Source: Phyllostachys edulis (Eukaryota; Streptophyta; Magnoliopsida; Poales; Poaceae). Taken from it: a stretch of DNA of 64,000 bases. Positions 1-9,053 of the stretch are shown piece by piece (the first letter of the stretch is position 1; every line of letters begins with the position of its first letter). The stretch is from the NCBI GenBank assembly GCA_036346405.1, contig CM070557.1:58410016-58474015 (forward strand), written 5' to 3'. The notes below the pieces were generated by a model, which made no database searches, was not told the origin of the DNA, and saw only the letters and a list, made by a program, of their open reading frames with translations. The position numbers and the translations under genes were made by a program.

Positions 1-505
1 AGTTGTTAATTATATTTCTCATCATCCTAAGACATGAGTAGCCTAATCTATCATGCCAAAGACAGAAAAGTTCAGAGCTTCTAAATATAGTTTTCAGGGC
101 AGTATAGGTTGTAGGTGCCTTAATATTAGTGTAGTATAGCCCAGTTTCATATGAAGGAAGTCGTTCTAATACCATTTTTTCACTTTTTTCACGCTTTGTA
201 ATGAGCAGGTATTCCTTACCATACTCTTCTTTAGTCTCTACGTGGAAACCGTTAGCGCGAATATCCTTGAGAGTTCTAGTCGATTTTGGGTACAACAAGG
301 CTTCTTTTATGACCAAAGTTGTGCCCATCGGGAGTATAATTGTGGCTATTCCTGAGCCTATTATACAAGTATCGCTGCCCGCGATTGTCTTAAGACTGCC
401 AGCATTCTTGCTGATTGACTGAAAGAATTTTGTCTCTCAAGATGGTATTTGTTGTGCCACTATTAGCTAAGCACACTTCCTCCATAGGGCGCAACACACG
501 TTCTA
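1..505 (-). pseudogene. Ty1-copia pol fragment: protease end and GAG-pre-integrase domain
   Basis: Minus-strand translation gives the GAG-pre-integrase signature WHDRLGYSCLRMMRNIINN at about 1-60, preceded by SGLYYTNIKAP-like and DIRANGFHVET motifs typical of grass Ty1-copia polyproteins. Higher up (about 420-500) lies the retropepsin-like stretch ending SGTTNTILRD. There the catalytic Asp of the family D-S/T-G triad is replaced by Asn (ANSGTT). A frameshift near 420 separates the protease piece from the rest. The product would be an inactive polyprotein; integrase and reverse transcriptase lie beyond the left edge. Confidence 0.8.
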
Positions 506-747
506 ATATAAAATACTTTATTAATATGTAGTAGGAAGCAAGCAACACATAAATAAAATATTTCTGATATCAGAACATAACTTGCTATTATAAATATGGA
601 AAATAAGTCTTGTAGAACTCATCATAAGAATTTAATGCTTTGCTCTCCTAGAGCTTACAGCTATTATTCAAAGAATAAAATAATTCAATGTTCTGCTTCA
701 ATTACAAACTACAAGTTACTATAAAAGATCCAAGTGCAATGCGCGCA

Positions 748-1373
748 CTAGATCAAATCAGTGAAGTATTCATAAACTTCTGCCTCAATCTGCTCCATGG
801 CGATCTTCTCCTCTTGGGCAACTACGGCTGTGGCCGCTGCGATGTCCAAAAGAGGGATGATGGGGGCTACTACTGGGCTGTCCACATCCATGAGTGTAAC
901 TAATATATGTGGATCCTCCGTGCTAGCAATGACGAGGTGTGCCTCATGTTGTCCTTTGCCCTTCTTCTTAGACCGGAAAGTATTAATAACGTGTGACCCA
1001 CGACCTTACCCTTCTCGCCCCTCTCCTTTGTGAGAGGCTTCCTTACCTTGTGGTTTGTAGCATTAGATTCATGGCCAACATTACTACTAGGTGGCTGTGA
1101 GATGTAGTTCTTTCTTAGAACATCATCTTGAACTTCCGCAACTTGCATGATGTCAATCCATTCGACATACTCCCTGTAGTTGTCTTGACGATAGTTGCGT
1201 GCGGATTGCACAGCATTTGGGTGAAAGGTAGAGAGAGGCTTCTCAATTTTCTGCTCATCCGTGATTATCTTATCACAGAGTTGAAGACTGGTATAAATTC
1301 TGTACAAATTTTGGCCATGCTGGATCAGCTCTTCGAACTCCTGGTTTGTGATGCCAGTCATTTCTATATTCAT
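748..1373 (-). pseudogene. Ty1-copia gag remnant
   Basis: The open frame 1373-900 contains EKPLSTFHPNAV followed by NYREYVEWIDIMQVAEVQ and DDVLRKNY, which matches the usual order of grass copia gag proteins (the 'STFH' turn, then a helical stretch ending in LLxKN, then a basic tail). A further acidic C-terminal stretch (VTLMDVDSPVV to EVYEYFTDLI) is readable down to 748, in a different frame or after an intervening break. The zinc knuckle expected between them was not found. A segment of gag is duplicated just outside: about 1330-1374 is repeated imperfectly at 1437-1486. Confidence 0.6.
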
Positions 1374-1499
1374 GCAAAGAGTTCATAAGATTACTGCTGG
1401 TAATTTGCATAAAATGGTTGCAAATTTCTCATAATGCTCTTCGAACTCTCGGTTCGTGATCCCGTATTTTTCTATGCATTTTTCATGATTTACTACTAT

Positions 1500-3000
1500 T
1501 TTTAGTGATTAAAAGCAATATAAACAATTACATATAATCAAAACAGTAAATACAATAAATAAATTGCATAAAATAATAACAGCAGAGTTAAAAATGCTTC
1601 AAAAGTTCAAAATTATTCAAAATTTGAATTCCCGATGCCCTTTTCTGCTAGAATATGAATTTTCGGCGAATTCTGCAATTTCCACGGGCTAAACCATGAA
1701 TTTTCAGTTTTGAGAAAAAATCGCGTAATTTTAGAAAACCCCGAGGGCCTTTTTGTAAAAATTCTTTTCTTTTCAAAATTCAATAGGGCCGAGCCCACTT
1801 TTCTTGGCCCATGCCGGCCCATGACCGAACGGGCAAAGGGGTAGGGACAGGGGAGGGGTAGGGTTTCCCCTGCCTTGTGCATCAAAGCAGTGGCGCGGGC
1901 GCATCCTGTGGGAGTCGGTGGTGTGGGTGCATCCCGTGGGAGCCGACGACGCTGCATGGCACGTCGGCGTGTTGGGTAGGCGGTCAGTGTGCAAGTGCTA
2001 CGGGTACGGCGGCGCGGCGACCCTTCTGGACAGCGGGCGCACGGCGAGGCTCCTAGCGACGCAGCACGCGACGGAGGGCCTTGTGGAGGTCGGCGCGCGG
2101 CGCCTGCGGCGCTGATGGTCGTCGCGTGCGCGGCGCAAGCGCAGCCGAGGCGGCGACGCCTTGGCCATCTTGGGATCGCTACGGGCGTGGCTCGGCGGCG
2201 CGCCGCGGCCATTATGCGGGGGCGGCGCGCGCGCGGCTCAAGGCGGCGGCGTGGCTATGGGGATCGGCGCGGCGCTCAAGGCGACGATTCACTCTAGGCC
2301 GAGCGGCTTCGGGGTGGCGCCAGAGGCTGGGGGCCACACATGCGGCAGCGGCGGCGGCGGTGAGAGCTGCATGCGGTGGCGGCGGCGAGAGTCAGATGCA
2401 TGCGGGTGGTGGCGGTCAGAGAGCGCATGCGGTGGCCGGCTTCAGCGGCGATCGGTGGCGGTTACGGGCCGACTTCGGTGGAGCAAAGCGCCCACGCAGG
2501 CGAGCACTTGCTTTGGCGAGCTCGTCTGTGGCGCATCTGCGCGCTTGCTCGCGTGATGGCGCATGCACCGCAGACGCAGAGCGGCCGGGCGACAGTGCGG
2601 CCATGCGGGGCTGTCATGCATTTGGGGATCGTGCGGGCGACCAGCGGCTTCAGGCTAGTGTTGGGCGCAACTCGAGGCTGATGGTGGCGGTGCGGCCACG
2701 TGCGGGTGGCCGATCGATGGATCGGTGGCGGCGTAGCTGTACGGGGCTGCATCGGCTAGTTTTTTTTCTCTTACTGTTCATTGCTCATGCATCGATCTAC
2801 AGTGCAATCAACATCCTCGCTTTCATGCGATCTACCGATCAGCTTGGCTGGTGATTTCAAGTTTGCTCGCGGTAGATTAGAGTGGATTTGCACCGTAAAA
2901 AATAATCTAGAAAGCAACAATGACGGAATTAAAAACGGTCTAGGAAACTGCGATTTGATCTACGAGCGTCGTTCTTCGATGGTTACCTTTTTGATCCGAG
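1500..3000. other. GC-rich leader between copia LTR and gag
   Basis: About 1.5 kb with a sharp composition change: AT-rich to about 1780, then GGC/GCG-rich from about 1800 to 2750. Open frames occur in several phases on both strands, as expected from GC content alone, and none resembles a known protein. It sits where a copia untranslated leader would be, but is unusually long and GC-rich. It may be a captured or nested sequence rather than original leader. Confidence 0.4.
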
Positions 3001-3036
3001 TAAAGTAGATCGGAGTCGATCATGCTGATAACGTAT

Positions 3037-3245
3037 TGAGAAACCGTCGCTGACGAGTCCAATCTGAATGATCACCTCATCGACAAGCGTAGAATCACTT
3101 AGAACAATGGAAGAACAAACAATACATAATAGTAGATTGAACACAGAGTTACGAGGAAACTTTTTACTTTTCTTTATTGCTCTTCAATAAATAATAATAC
3201 AATAGATAGAGATCCCCTCCTTTATATAGTCTCTAAGGTATCCAA
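3037..3245 (-). repeat. 5' LTR of the Ty1-copia element
   Basis: On the minus strand a TATA box (TATATAAAGGAGG, about 3217-3230) is followed by AATAAA-type signals near 3185 and the LTR end CTCA at 3037, directly before the primer-binding-like site. This is the promoter-R-U5 order of an LTR. The start of U3 could not be fixed. Confidence 0.6.
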
Positions 3246-3506
3246 CGGCCTCAAGATTGAGCCGCAGTTCATAGCTGTCGCCGATTCCGTGACTGTGACT
3301 GTGGACTGGGTTTTGGACTTATGGTTTCCCGTTTTGGGCCTGACCGGTGCGTCAGTGCGTGCCTTGCGCGCGGCGAAGAATTTGCCGTTTCGAGCGCTCA
3401 CCGGACGACTCGCGTCTCCCTCTCTTCTTCTCTCTTCTCTTCTCTTCTCTTGGACAAAACAAAACAAAACCCCAGCAAAGCCGAGAAGAGGAAAGGAGGG
3501 CGAGCA

Positions 3507-6402
3507 ATGGCGGGGCGGCGGCCGAGGAAGGGGGATCGGCGGATCGACGCGGCGATCGACCACTTCACCCAGATGGGCTACGCCAAGGCCGATATCCGCA
3601 GCATCATCAAGAAACTCCTCGCCGAGGTCCCCTTCATCCTTCCTTTTCTGCTTCCTACGTAGGGTTTTCTGTTGGCTTCAGGAAACCGTCCAATTATTCC
3701 CAAAATTACGTTTTGCTTGGAACATCGATGCTGCAAGAGGCGAATCGCGTGCGTAACTGTAGCAAAGCTAGCGCCTTTCCGTGGTTCCAAGGACCGATTG
3801 AGGAGTTGGTGCTAATTGTTGTGATCCTCTCTTGTGGTTTCGAGATCATTATTTGTTTTTATATGGTTAGGTGTATGGGAATGACGGGTGGCCGTTCCTG
3901 GAGGAAGATAGCTACCGCGTCGTGCAAGACGCGCTCTTTGAGAAGCAGGAGCAGGAGGAGCAGCGCCAGCTGCAGCTGTTGCAGGAGGAGGAGGTGCAGG
4001 GGAAGGAGGAGACTCAGGTGAGCTCCCTTCTTCTGTCCTTTTCTTCTTATATTAGGCCCATCTCTCACGTGTTGTTCATGTTCTTGATTAGTTTTCATGT
4101 CTCAACAATCAGTTAATTTGCCTGTTCCTTACCTTACTTTTGCGTCGATTGATCAGCATTTTGTCCGTAATTTTACATTGTGGGTAGCTATATACCATGG
4201 CAACTTGGATAGATGGACAAAATCTCTCAGTACATTGGGAGTTTGGAACACCTTTTGTTGATGCAAACAAGGACCACAATTCATTCCATAAGAGAAGGCT
4301 ACATACAAAGCTAGCTTTTTTTGCCCCTGCATCCGACCAGGGCAGTGCTTCGTGCTTGATGTGATTCTATGTTTCATTAATGCATCTTCCATTTCTCCTG
4401 AAAATTTTCTTTCCATAAGTTCCTGCAGACTAAGTTATGACAGGACTATTCTCTTGTATGTTAGGCTTCAGGTTTTGGGGGGCAAGTTTGGCCATTGTAT
4501 AATCTTTTCTCAAATTATTTTTGTCATTGAGTAAATGCAGACATGTTTCCTGATGAATGTGGCACAAAGAACATGTGAGTTGTATGGCTACCCTTAGGAA
4601 GCACTGACACGCGATACCAATACAACGATACAACAATTCCCCAAATTCACCGATACGACGATACGGCGACACACACACACACACACACACATATTAAAAA
4701 TAACAAAACGAAAGATAGTCATCATAGATAATGTTAAGGCTTAATAGTCATAACAAAACGAAAGATAGTCATCATAGATAATATTAAGGCTTAATAGTCA
4801 TGGCTTCCTCCTGTGGCTGTGCATTACTAGCTTGACCTCCACTTGCCATGGCTAATTGGCTACTAAAAAGGATGACCAGAAGAGGGGAAGGGAAGCATCA
4901 AGATTCAAGAAAGTACCAGATCTGTAGAGTGGAGGTACCCGCCGCTGAGTGGGAGATCCTCACCTCACCTTTGCCTCCGCCCGTCGGGTGGCTCAAGTGC
5001 CGCTGCCTCGCCGTTTCACGACTTGGGTGCCGCCGCCGCCTCGCATCTTTGCTGTCCCGTGCGTGTGGGGAGGCAGAGGAGGCGTCGTGGAGATGTGGAG
5101 GCGTGCTGGCGTGGTGTGGATTTGTTGGGCTTGGGCTGTTGTTGGGCTTGGGCTGTTGTTGGGCTGGGCGGTATTGGAGAGGTATCCCGCAATACCGGAG
5201 AAGTATCGGAATGATTTTCTTTTTTCTTTTAAATCAAAATTAGGCCGATACCCCTTCGATACATATCGGTGCAGTATCAGTATCGGATACGGTATTCGAT
5301 ACCGGTACGCTAACTCAGAGAAGTATCAGTGCAGTTATCCATTTGTTGTTTGCTGCCAGCCATATGTAGAATTTGCATTACAAGGTTTCCCAACTCTTCC
5401 CTGTTAGGTGAACTTTTACTGATGCAATCTATCCCCGAAACTGAATTGCATATGCTGGGCTTGAAGAGTTGAATATTTGGTATGCCCTGTTTCCCAAACT
5501 AAGTTGGCATGCAAACCAAGTCCCTCCTGTTCCTATGTCATTACTTGTTGATAGGAACCCTCTCCTACTTTTATTGGGCTTTCTGACGATCCACTTTGCC
5601 GGCACCATCATGAGCATCTGGTACATGGGTAATGCTGAAAGCACTGGTTTGACAAAAACCAAATTACCTCCTGTTGATATTTACCTTGGTTTCCAATCAG
5701 CTTCTTTCCGTAGGTGTCCAGGAGTATTGGCATGCCTAAATGCCTTAATCTGAACCAGGGGAAATGGATGTTGGTTCTCAGCATGGTTTTGATATAATGA
5801 TGCTTGAGGAAACTGAAAAATCTTAAGTCTCTTACTCTACAAAGATGGTGCCATCATACCAATATCAACGGTGGCACAATGTAGCAAACTGAAAAATGCA
5901 TACAAACTGTTGTTACTTGTGACACAATTTGATGTTTAGCTCTAAGCCAAGACCTTGCGCTATTAATATATGGCTGTGGTTTCTGTTTCCGTCTAGTCAG
6001 CAAAGCATATGCATATTGTGCAATTCTTAAATGGCTTGGCATGTAATGCAGCAACTAGAAGCAGCAATGGACGAGGCACCATTGGAAAACAACATGCCAA
6101 TTTTAGAGGTGCATAATGAGGTACCAGCTGAGGCTGAGTTAGCAGTTGAGGAAGTGGACTCTATGCCCATCGACCCGCCTGCTCTTGAAGCTATACTGCC
6201 ACTTCCTGCAGCTACAGGAGCTGTTGCTACAAGACCTCCCTGCTATGGATGGATTAGTGAGTCTGACACTGACAATGAATCGGACAACGAAGAACATCCT
6301 GCCAGTCAACAGCATGAGGTGCATGTTCCGAGTCCAGGAGGAGGCTTGCTTTGTAAGAGGAAGCGTCTGAGTAGATGGGATGTGAAGCCACTTAACTGGT
6401 GA
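3507..6402 (+). CDS. WIYLD-domain protein (three exons)
   Basis: Exons 3507-3626, 3871-4017 and 6052-6402; all junctions are GT-AG and phase 0, giving about 205 aa. Exon 1 starts at MAGRRPRK, the first ATG of a GC-rich exon. Residues about 10-60 (RRIDAAIDHF, then across the junction YGNDGWPFLEEDSYRVVQDA) fit the plant WIYLD domain, a three-helix module found at the N-terminus of SUVR histone methyltransferases and in small stand-alone proteins. No SET domain follows: exon 2 ends in a Gln/Glu-rich helix (QEQEEQRQLQLLQEEE). Exon 3 is acidic with GWISESDTDNESDNEE and ends in a basic KRKRLSRWDVKP tail that could act in nuclear import. The function of stand-alone members is not known to me. Intron 2 is about 2 kb because of a repeat insertion. 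A Ty1-copia LTR lies about 260 bp upstream. The last-exon choice is the least certain part. Confidence 0.75.
4670..4690. repeat. (CA)n microsatellite
   Basis: About ten uninterrupted AC dinucleotides inside intron 2 of the WIYLD gene. Confidence 0.95.
4701..4800. repeat. 50-bp tandem repeat, two copies
   Basis: 4701-4750 and 4751-4800 are identical except for one base (ATGTTAAGG versus ATATTAAGG). Such identity points to a recent duplication. Confidence 0.95.
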
Positions 6403-6726
6403 TGTTTCTGATCTCTGATCTCCCTTCCTTTGTTATCTTTAAGTTGGTGTTAGTGACCGAATTGCTATGATTAATCAGTAGTAACTTTGTATCTATTGTC
6501 ATTCTTATTCTTTTGAATTTTGATCCAATGGAAGATGCTTGCTGTAGAATTTATGTTCCTTTGTAATGAACACAAAAGTATCATATAGACTGAACAGTGA
6601 ACATAAGACTTGTATGACATTGACAGGCCCAATCCATTCATATGTATATAACTCTAGTGTAAAAATGGAGTTCTTTAGTTTCGTGGGCTTTGAGTAAGGT
6701 TCAGGAAGGAAAAAGGGATTACGCCA

Positions 6727-6744
6727 TGTGTGTGTGTGTGTGTG
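6727..6744. repeat. (TG)n microsatellite
   Basis: A run of GT/TG dinucleotides about 330 bp downstream of the WIYLD stop codon, directly before a MITE. Confidence 0.9.
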
Positions 6745-6754
6745 TTGGAAATAT

Positions 6755-7090
6755 CGTACTCCCACTTCCAATATACTATTTAAACGAACATATTATACTT
6801 CTTTATCACTTTCAATATACTTAAATACCAATTATAAGATACTCCAATGTGACTTGATTTTAAAAAAATTCATTGGAGCCATTTATTTTTGTTGTATACC
6901 ATTTTTCATATATAAAAGAAGTATGTACACAAATTTTGCTATAAAAAGTGTTCTTCAATGAAACTTTTTTGTGGAATTCATTTTGGGGTATCTTATAATC
7001 ATTATTGGAGTATGCTCAAATAGATAAAGAGGTATCATCATACAATTTAAGTGGTATATGAGAAGTGGGAGTACGTACTCCCAGGAGTAC
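6755..7090. mobile_element. MITE, family A copy 1
   Basis: AT-rich, about 336 bp, with inverted ends: the left begins CGTACTCCCACTTCC and the right ends in GGGAGTACGTACTCCC then AGGAGTAC. A second copy at 48449-48797 has the same internal sequence in the opposite orientation. The outermost dozen bases of the left end are missing compared with that copy. There is no coding capacity. Superfamily not assigned. Confidence 0.8.
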
Positions 7091-7117
7091 TATACCATTT
7101 TCCTATATATATATATA

Positions 7118-7343
7118 GGGAACATATCTAGTGCTAATGCCAATCTTGACCGTTGGATTTGGATTGAATAACCAAGATTAATGCTGCATGCTCCCAACTC
7201 CAATGCGCCTTCATTAAACACCATGCATGCTCTCACCTCTAATGCTGTTCCCAATGCCCAAGGTTGCTCAATCCAGATCCAACGGTCAAGATTAGCATTA
7301 GCACCTTAGCACTCAAATCAGCATTAGCACTAGATATGTTCCC
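7118..7343. mobile_element. 226-bp MITE with 23-bp perfect terminal inverted repeats
   Basis: It begins GGGAACATATCTAGTGCTAA and ends with the exact complement; the inverted match is 23 bp. Weaker complementarity continues inside around CAATCTTGACCGTTGGAT. Both flanks are ATATATATA, consistent with a TA-rich target duplication of about 9 bp, but the low complexity prevents measuring its length. Confidence 0.85.
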
Positions 7344-7532
7344 ATATATATATATATAACCAATTAATCCTACTTGAATTGCTATTTAACCATAACAAGC
7401 TAATTTTTTAGGAAAACAGTAGGAAAGGATCCTACTGTAGAAATATATTAAAAAAACTGGTTAAAAAACTACAAAATAATTACAAGGAAAAAACCAAAAA
7501 AAAAGAAGGAAGCTAAGCTACAACTGAAACTA

Positions 7533-7882
7533 AGTTAAGTCAGTTAGCCATTCTTCAATTTCTGGGAAATACTTTCTTTTTGCCCTATGGATAACCAAGG
7601 CAAATTCATGCTTGAAGTCCCTTTTCCATGCTTCAAATGAGGGTGCAACAGATTGAAATATTTTCTTATTTCTTGTGATCCAAGTGCTCCAGGCACCCAA
7701 AATAATAATCTCCATGAAAAAAGGCTTGTGAATCTTTTCTTTGAGATCAAGCAAAGCATCCAGCAGTGACAGATTTCGCAATCTGAGAGGGCAAAGGTAG
7801 TCCCAGCATTGGTGCGAGAAAGTACAATCAAAGAAAAGCTTTTTAGTAGGAGTTCCAATTGTATAGTTAGAAAGAACATCAC
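7533..7882 (-). pseudogene. LINE (non-LTR retrotransposon) 3'-end fragment, zinc-binding RT C-terminal region
   Basis: The minus strand holds one open frame without a proper start: KKLFFDCTFSHQCWDYLCPL, then WSTWITRNKKIFQ, AWKRDFKHEFALV and a final EIEEWLTDLT stop. This order (LFF-C-FS-CW, then W-x-W-x-RN-K-F, then the terminal helix) is the C-terminal region of plant L1-type ORF2 proteins. The reverse transcriptase core is absent, so this is a truncated remnant. Confidence 0.75.
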
Positions 7883-9045
7883 GAAAATGTATTCTCAGTT
7901 TAAATCAAGGAGCAATTCACAACAATCAGTAGTTATTCTTCTTCTTTATAGTATAGTTAGTAAATCACTATTGGATTTTTTTTCTAGAAAAAAAGACAAA
8001 ATCTTAGTAATCGTTCCTGGATTAAAAGATTTTCCTTTTTCTATTTTACTTTTATTGACAAGGTTGTTACCAAGAACTTGAGTGCTTCTTTATATGAGGC
8101 AGGAATGTCATGGATTGATGGATGGAGTGATTAGAGGGCTATGCATGAGACTAGGAGAAATGGGCAAATAGGAGTAATTTTGAAATTGTATTCTGAAAAA
8201 AAATATTACGATAAAGTTAGTCTAGAGTTGAGACTTGAGAGATTTCTCAACCTACAAACTTGTCTACTGCATGTGATTGGGTGATGAACGGGGCGGAAGA
8301 GTGTATGCAAGGAGGTCCCTTGTTATCATATCTGTTCCATACTGTTGGAGATGGAGTTGGTAGGCATAATGAGATTGGCTCAAAACATAATTTATCCTGG
8401 TGATAATACTAGTAGAGCTGCACAATTTGCTGCTCTATTCAATTTTATTTTGGTGCTATACTGCCACCCCCTTGAACTACCTTGGTGTACCTTAGTCGTA
8501 TACAAAGGTTTAAGTGTAGTAGATGTCCGTAGTTTTCTTATTCTATTTATTGCGAGGGGGCAGATGTCACTGGTGTTGTTAATACATAAACTAGGATTGA
8601 TACTAACCTGTGAAACTTGTTTCCTTGTTCTAAATGCTAACCATCGTTCTCTTGTTCTGACAGAGAGGCTGATTATCAAAAGGCCACAGCAGAAGTGGTA
8701 GCACTGGGTGGTGAGGCAGTCTGAACAACTGACTTTGCACAAGCTTTGTAAATAGCAGTAGTAGTGTAATAGTACACCTTTCGCTTAAGATGGTGCTTGC
8801 TTGCAGTTGCAGTCTTGCAGACGTGTAAGCAGACATGACATGCCAGATCCATTCTGAAGAACGAGTGTGAACATGTGCATTTTGGATCATCTAAGAACAG
8901 TGTAATTGTGTACTTTCATGAGAACCACAACATGCACTCATGCAAACAATGAAATAAGTTGGACTATTTATTAGGATTGCAAATTGCATCATCAACACAG
9001 CTCAAGTCCATGAAGCTAAGCAAAACCAGGATGACTCTTGAGAAG
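7883..9045. other. Intergenic stretch without a recognisable gene
   Basis: AT-rich to about 8300, then mixed. An exon-like stretch occurs after an acceptor-type site at about 8664 (TCTGACAG) and would read ADYQKATAEVVALGGEAV then stop. No matching upstream exon was found, so it is not annotated as a gene. Confidence 0.4.
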
Positions 9046-9053
9046 ATCCAACT

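Larger units (their letters stand above)
1..3245 (-). mobile_element. Degenerate Ty1-copia LTR retrotransposon, 5' part (continues off left edge)
   Basis: Read on the minus strand from high to low coordinates this is a 5' LTR (about 3245-3037), a primer-binding-like site, a long GC-rich leader, gag remnants, then protease and GAG-pre-integrase, running off the window at position 1. Just inside the LTR the minus strand reads TTATCAGCATG (about 3018-3030), which resembles the primer site used by many Ty1-copia elements. Frameshifts and substitutions show it is dead. The outer LTR boundary is uncertain because the second LTR and the target duplication lie outside the window. It ends roughly 260 bp upstream of the start codon of the WIYLD gene and is transcribed away from it. 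Confidence 0.75.
4600..5345. mobile_element. Probable transposon insertion in intron 2 of the WIYLD gene
   Basis: Both ends carry short GATAC/CGATAC-type motifs (about 4610-4670 and 5170-5320). Outer segments GCACTGACAC (near 4602) and, on the other strand, GCACTGATAC (near 5330) form an imperfect inverted pair. The interior has a CA repeat, a 50-bp tandem repeat and a GC-rich stretch. No transposase frame was seen and the superfamily is not assigned. Confidence 0.35.

Noticed and set aside
2081..2854. A 257-codon plus-strand open frame in a GC-rich region
   Set aside because: Overlapping frames of similar length exist on both strands, composition is Ala/Arg-rich as expected from GC content, and no domain is visible. 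It lies in a retrotransposon leader.
7810..8080. AT-rich stretch considered as an organelle DNA insertion
   Set aside because: I could not match it to a chloroplast or mitochondrial gene by translation, and part of it reads as the upstream part of the LINE fragment.
8664..8730. Exon-like stretch ADYQKATAEVVALGGEAV after an acceptor-type site
   Set aside because: No upstream exon with matching phase was found. Joining it to the WIYLD gene gives either an immediate stop or an unrelated tail.
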